A stretch of 7,071 bases of DNA, taken from Candidatus Latescibacteria bacterium 4484_107 (GTDB lineage Bacteria > Latescibacterota > 4484-107). Numbering within the stretch: position 1 is the stretch's first letter; the number at the start of each line of letters is the position of its first letter. Of this stretch, positions 4,906-7,071 are shown in pieces. The stretch lies in NCBI GenBank assembly GCA_002059205.1, contig MVCQ01000180.1, positions 1-7,071 on the forward strand, in the 5' to 3' direction. The position numbers and the translations under genes were made by a program. A model generated the notes under the pieces. That model searched no databases. It was not told the DNA's origin and was given only the letters and a program-made list of their open reading frames with translations.

Positions 4906-6828
4906 ATGAAGATTTTCGTTCCCGGCCGCATCTGTCTTTTTGGCGAGCACTCCGATTGGGCAGGCGGGTACCGGCGGATCAATACGGATATCGAGAAGGG
5001 ATACACGCTGATTGCGGGCACCAACCAGGGCATCCATGCTGAGGTGGCGCCCCATCCCACGGAGTTGGTGATCACCTCCCTGATGCCCGATGGAAAAACG
5101 GTGGGGCCCAAAACGATCCCAATGGACAAACGTTCCTTGCTCAGAGAAGCGCAGGAAGGGGGATTTTTCAGCTACATCGCCGGGGTGGCCTATCAGATCA
5201 TGACCCACTACCACGTCCGGGGACTCCGAATTCACAATTTTAAGACAGACCTTCCCGTGAAAAAAGGGCTTTCCTCCAGTGCCGCGATATGCGTTCTTGT
5301 GGCCCGCGCCTTCAACCGGATCTATGATCTGAAAATGACCGTGCGCGGCGAGATGGAAATGGCCTATCAGGGGGAGATTCTGACCCCTTCCCGGTGCGGA
5401 CGCATGGACCAGGGCTGCGCCTTCGGCAACCGCCCGGTTCTGATGACTTTTGACGGGGAGCATCTGGACTGCACGGAGTTGCGCGTAAGGAAGGATTTAT
5501 TTTTTGTCATCGTGGATTTGCGCGCTCAGAAGGATACGATGGAAATCCTGGCGCGCCTGAATCGCTGCTATCCCATAGCGGAGACCGCGGTGGAAAAGGG
5601 CGTGCAGCAGTATCTCGGGGAGATAAACAAGCGGATCGTCGAGCAGGCCCGGCAGGCCCTTGTGGCCGGAGATGCCCCGCGGATCGGGGCGTTGATGCGG
5701 GAGGCTCAACAATTGTTCGATCAGTACGTAGGCCCTGCGTGTCCGTCCCAGTTGACGGCCGAAGTGCTGCACAAAGTCCTCGCGTATCCCCCGATTCAGG
5801 AATACGTCCGGGGCGGCAAAGGAGTCGGTTCGCAGGGCGATGGGACCGCGCAGTTCGTGGCAAGGGACGAGGCGTCTCAGGAGAAAATCGTAGAGATCAT
5901 CGAACGCGATCTGAAGATGCCCTGTTTGAAACTCAGCCTGTATGCGGGTACCCGGGTCCGCAAAGCCCTGATCCCGGCCGCGGGTTTTGGAACGCGCTTG
6001 TTCCCCGCGTCCAAGGCGACGAAAAAGGAGTTGTTTCCCATCATAGACCGGGATGGCATCGCCAAGCCCGCCATTTTACTGATCGTGGAAGAGGCGCTAA
6101 ATGCCGGGATCGAAGAGGTGTGCATCGTGGTCCAGTCCGCGGATCTAAAGGCATTTCAGTCATTTTTCAACGTTCAGGTATCCATCGAGAATTACAACAA
6201 ACTGCCCCGGCATTTCCAGGAATACTCCAAATGGCTCCTCGACATGGGCCGACGCGTGACTTTTATCACGCAGGACGCCCAGGAGGGCTTTGGGCATGCA
6301 GTGTACTGCGCGCGCGACTGGATCGGAGACGAGCCTTTTCTCCTGATGCTCGGCGACCATCTGTATGGCTCGGATACAAAAGTGCCTTGCGCCCGTCAGC
6401 TTCTCGAGGTGTATGATCGGCACGGAATTAGTGTGCTCGGTTTGAAGAAAACGCCGGAAGCGGACATCGTGAATTTCGGGGTGGTCGCGGGGGTTTGGGA
6501 GGAACCCGGACGCCTGCTGTCGGTTTCGGAGTTTGCGGAGAAGCCGAACGTGGAATATGCCCGGACCAACCTGCGCGTCGAAGTCCTGGAGGAAGGGGAA
6601 TACCTCACGGTCTTTGGTCAGTATATCGTCAAGCCCCAACTCTTCGACTACCTTGAAGAGCACATTACAAATAACGTTCGGGAGCGCGGCGAATTCCAGC
6701 TGACCTCCTGTCTGGACCGCCTCCGCCAGGAAGATGGGTTCCTCGGCTACGTCGTGGAGGGACGCCGCTACGACATTGGTCTTCCCGAAAGCTATCTGGA
6801 GACGTTGAACGCTTTCCGGAGGGCATAG
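4906..6828 (+). CDS. Bifunctional GHMP sugar kinase / GalU-type nucleotidyltransferase fusion
   Basis: AGGGAGG 5 nt upstream supports the ATG. Residues 1 to about 350 form a complete GHMP kinase: PGRICLFGEHSDWAGGY (6-22) resembles the galactokinase substrate loop GEHTDYNGG, PVKKGLSSSAA (117-127) is the ATP phosphate loop, RMDQG (166-170) supplies the likely catalytic Asp168, and KGVGSQGDGTAQF (305-317) is motif 3. Residues about 352-640 form a nearly full-length nucleotidyltransferase of the GalU group: ALIPAAGFGTRLFPASKATKKE (354-375) is the NTP loop, LMLGDHLYG (480-488) holds the metal Asp484, NFGVVAG (523-529), FAEKP (543-547, Lys546) and RYDIGLPESY (621-630, Asp623). The linker is very short. 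The predicted reactions are sugar plus ATP to sugar-1-phosphate, then NTP (UTP by analogy) to NDP-sugar. The sugar is unknown; galactose, a uronic acid or another hexose are possible. No frameshift is visible. A terminator follows, so the gene is probably monocistronic or the last of its transcript. Confidence 0.9.
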   Translation: MKIFVPGRICLFGEHSDWAGGYRRINTDIEKGYTLIAGTNQGIHAEVAPHPTELVITSLMPDGKTVGPKTIPMDKRSLLREAQEGGFFSYIAGVAYQIMTHYHVRGLRIHNFKTDLPVKKGLSSSAAICVLVARAFNRIYDLKMTVRGEMEMAYQGEILTPSRCGRMDQGCAFGNRPVLMTFDGEHLDCTELRVRKDLFFVIVDLRAQKDTMEILARLNRCYPIAETAVEKGVQQYLGEINKRIVEQARQALVAGDAPRIGALMREAQQLFDQYVGPACPSQLTAEVLHKVLAYPPIQEYVRGGKGVGSQGDGTAQFVARDEASQEKIVEIIERDLKMPCLKLSLYAGTRVRKALIPAAGFGTRLFPASKATKKELFPIIDRDGIAKPAILLIVEEALNAGIEEVCIVVQSADLKAFQSFFNVQVSIENYNKLPRHFQEYSKWLLDMGRRVTFITQDAQEGFGHAVYCARDWIGDEPFLLMLGDHLYGSDTKVPCARQLLEVYDRHGISVLGLKKTPEADIVNFGVVAGVWEEPGRLLSVSEFAEKPNVEYARTNLRVEVLEEGEYLTVFGQYIVKPQLFDYLEEHITNNVRERGEFQLTSCLDRLRQEDGFLGYVVEGRRYDIGLPESYLETLNAFRRA

Positions 6829-6861
6829 GGGGAAGCGAGGATCATGAAAGGAGTCATCAAT

Positions 6862-6893
6862 CCGCCCTGAGTTTTTCTTGGGGCGGTTTTTTT
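6862..6893 (+). terminator. Rho-independent terminator of the kinase/nucleotidyltransferase gene
   Basis: CCGCCC (6862-6867) pairs with GGGCGG (6881-6886), extended by a T-G pair, around an 11-nt loop, and is followed at once by seven Ts. It begins 33 nt after the stop codon at 6828. This is the only classic intrinsic terminator in the window. Confidence 0.85.
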
Positions 6894-6894
6894 C

Positions 6895-6923
6895 TTGACT
6901 ACAGTTTATTCCTTGTGTATCTT
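6895..6923 (+). promoter_or_regulatory. Sigma-70-like promoter candidate
   Basis: TTGACT (6895-6900) is separated by exactly 17 nt from TATCTT (6918-6923), matching five of six and four of six consensus bases. It directly follows the terminator T-tract, a natural place for the next transcription unit to start. The 148 nt after it contain no convincing gene. They do contain a CTTG-GAAA-CAAG hairpin at 7007-7018 with a GNRA-type tetraloop and a 20-codon ORF at 6970, so the transcript may be a long leader, a small RNA or the 5' region of a gene beyond the window. Confidence 0.4.
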
Positions 6924-7071
6924 TGTCTCCGACAAAATTTTGGTTGAGAGCAAGGGAAGTAAGATCCCATGATTTTAACCAGCAGGGAGTTGCTGTGTAA
7001 GAAAACTTGGAAACAAGGTGCTCAAGTGTAGGAAGGGCCGCGTTTATATATAGTTATCGCGAGAGTGAGAC

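Noticed and set aside
6844..6870. Eight-codon leader peptide ORF (MKGVINPP) before the terminator
   Set aside because: It runs into the terminator stem, has only a weak upstream GAGG, and no biosynthetic gene follows to make an attenuator plausible; probably chance.
6970..7032. 20-codon ORF after the terminator
   Set aside because: The purine-rich stretch before it is poorly spaced, the translation has no recognisable feature and such a short frame is expected by chance.

Overview
The window (about 57% G+C by eye, almost all genes on the + strand) looks like a bacterial chromosome segment. Its palindromic intergenic repeats, built on CACCGCAAAGACGC-like and CCACGGAA-like units, are of a kind I associate with environmental lineages such as the PVC group, Omnitrophota or Desulfobacterota. 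That assignment is only a guess: nothing here is a phylogenetic marker.

Layout, left to right. (1) 3-620: the C-terminal part of a YhcG/DUF1016-type PD-(D/E)XK nuclease whose N-terminus lies outside the window. (2) 638-707: two perfect short hairpins in the gap after it. (3) 747-2501: a compact, probably co-transcribed set of crcB (fluoride channel, TTG start), a DUF190 PII-like protein 11 nt downstream, and a Gfo/Idh/MocA NAD(P)-dependent sugar-type oxidoreductase about 31 nt further on. (4) 2510-2644: a long imperfect palindrome. (5) 2662-4345: an FrdA/SdhA-type FAD flavoprotein broken into two overlapping frames. Each half carries half of the FAD-binding signature, and the middle of the protein appears to be missing. 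(6) 4346-4905: a gene-poor stretch with a second palindrome (4359-4410), a possible 40-residue membrane protein on the minus strand, and an inverted repeat. (7) 4906-6828: a single 640-residue protein fusing an N-terminal GHMP sugar kinase to a C-terminal GalU-type nucleotidyltransferase. (8) 6862-6893: a rho-independent terminator. It is followed by a promoter-like pair and about 150 nt of unassigned sequence to the window end.

How the genes may work together: crcB and DUF190 form a familiar pair. The most distinctive item is the kinase-nucleotidyltransferase fusion. It predicts a one-polypeptide route from a free sugar to sugar-1-phosphate to an NDP-sugar, with the domains in the opposite order to the known fucokinase/GDP-fucose pyrophosphorylase enzymes. 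The flavoprotein, flanked by palindromes and carrying a deletion plus frame change, is most simply a decaying gene. I do not see a defence island, CRISPR array, tRNA, rRNA or complete transposon.
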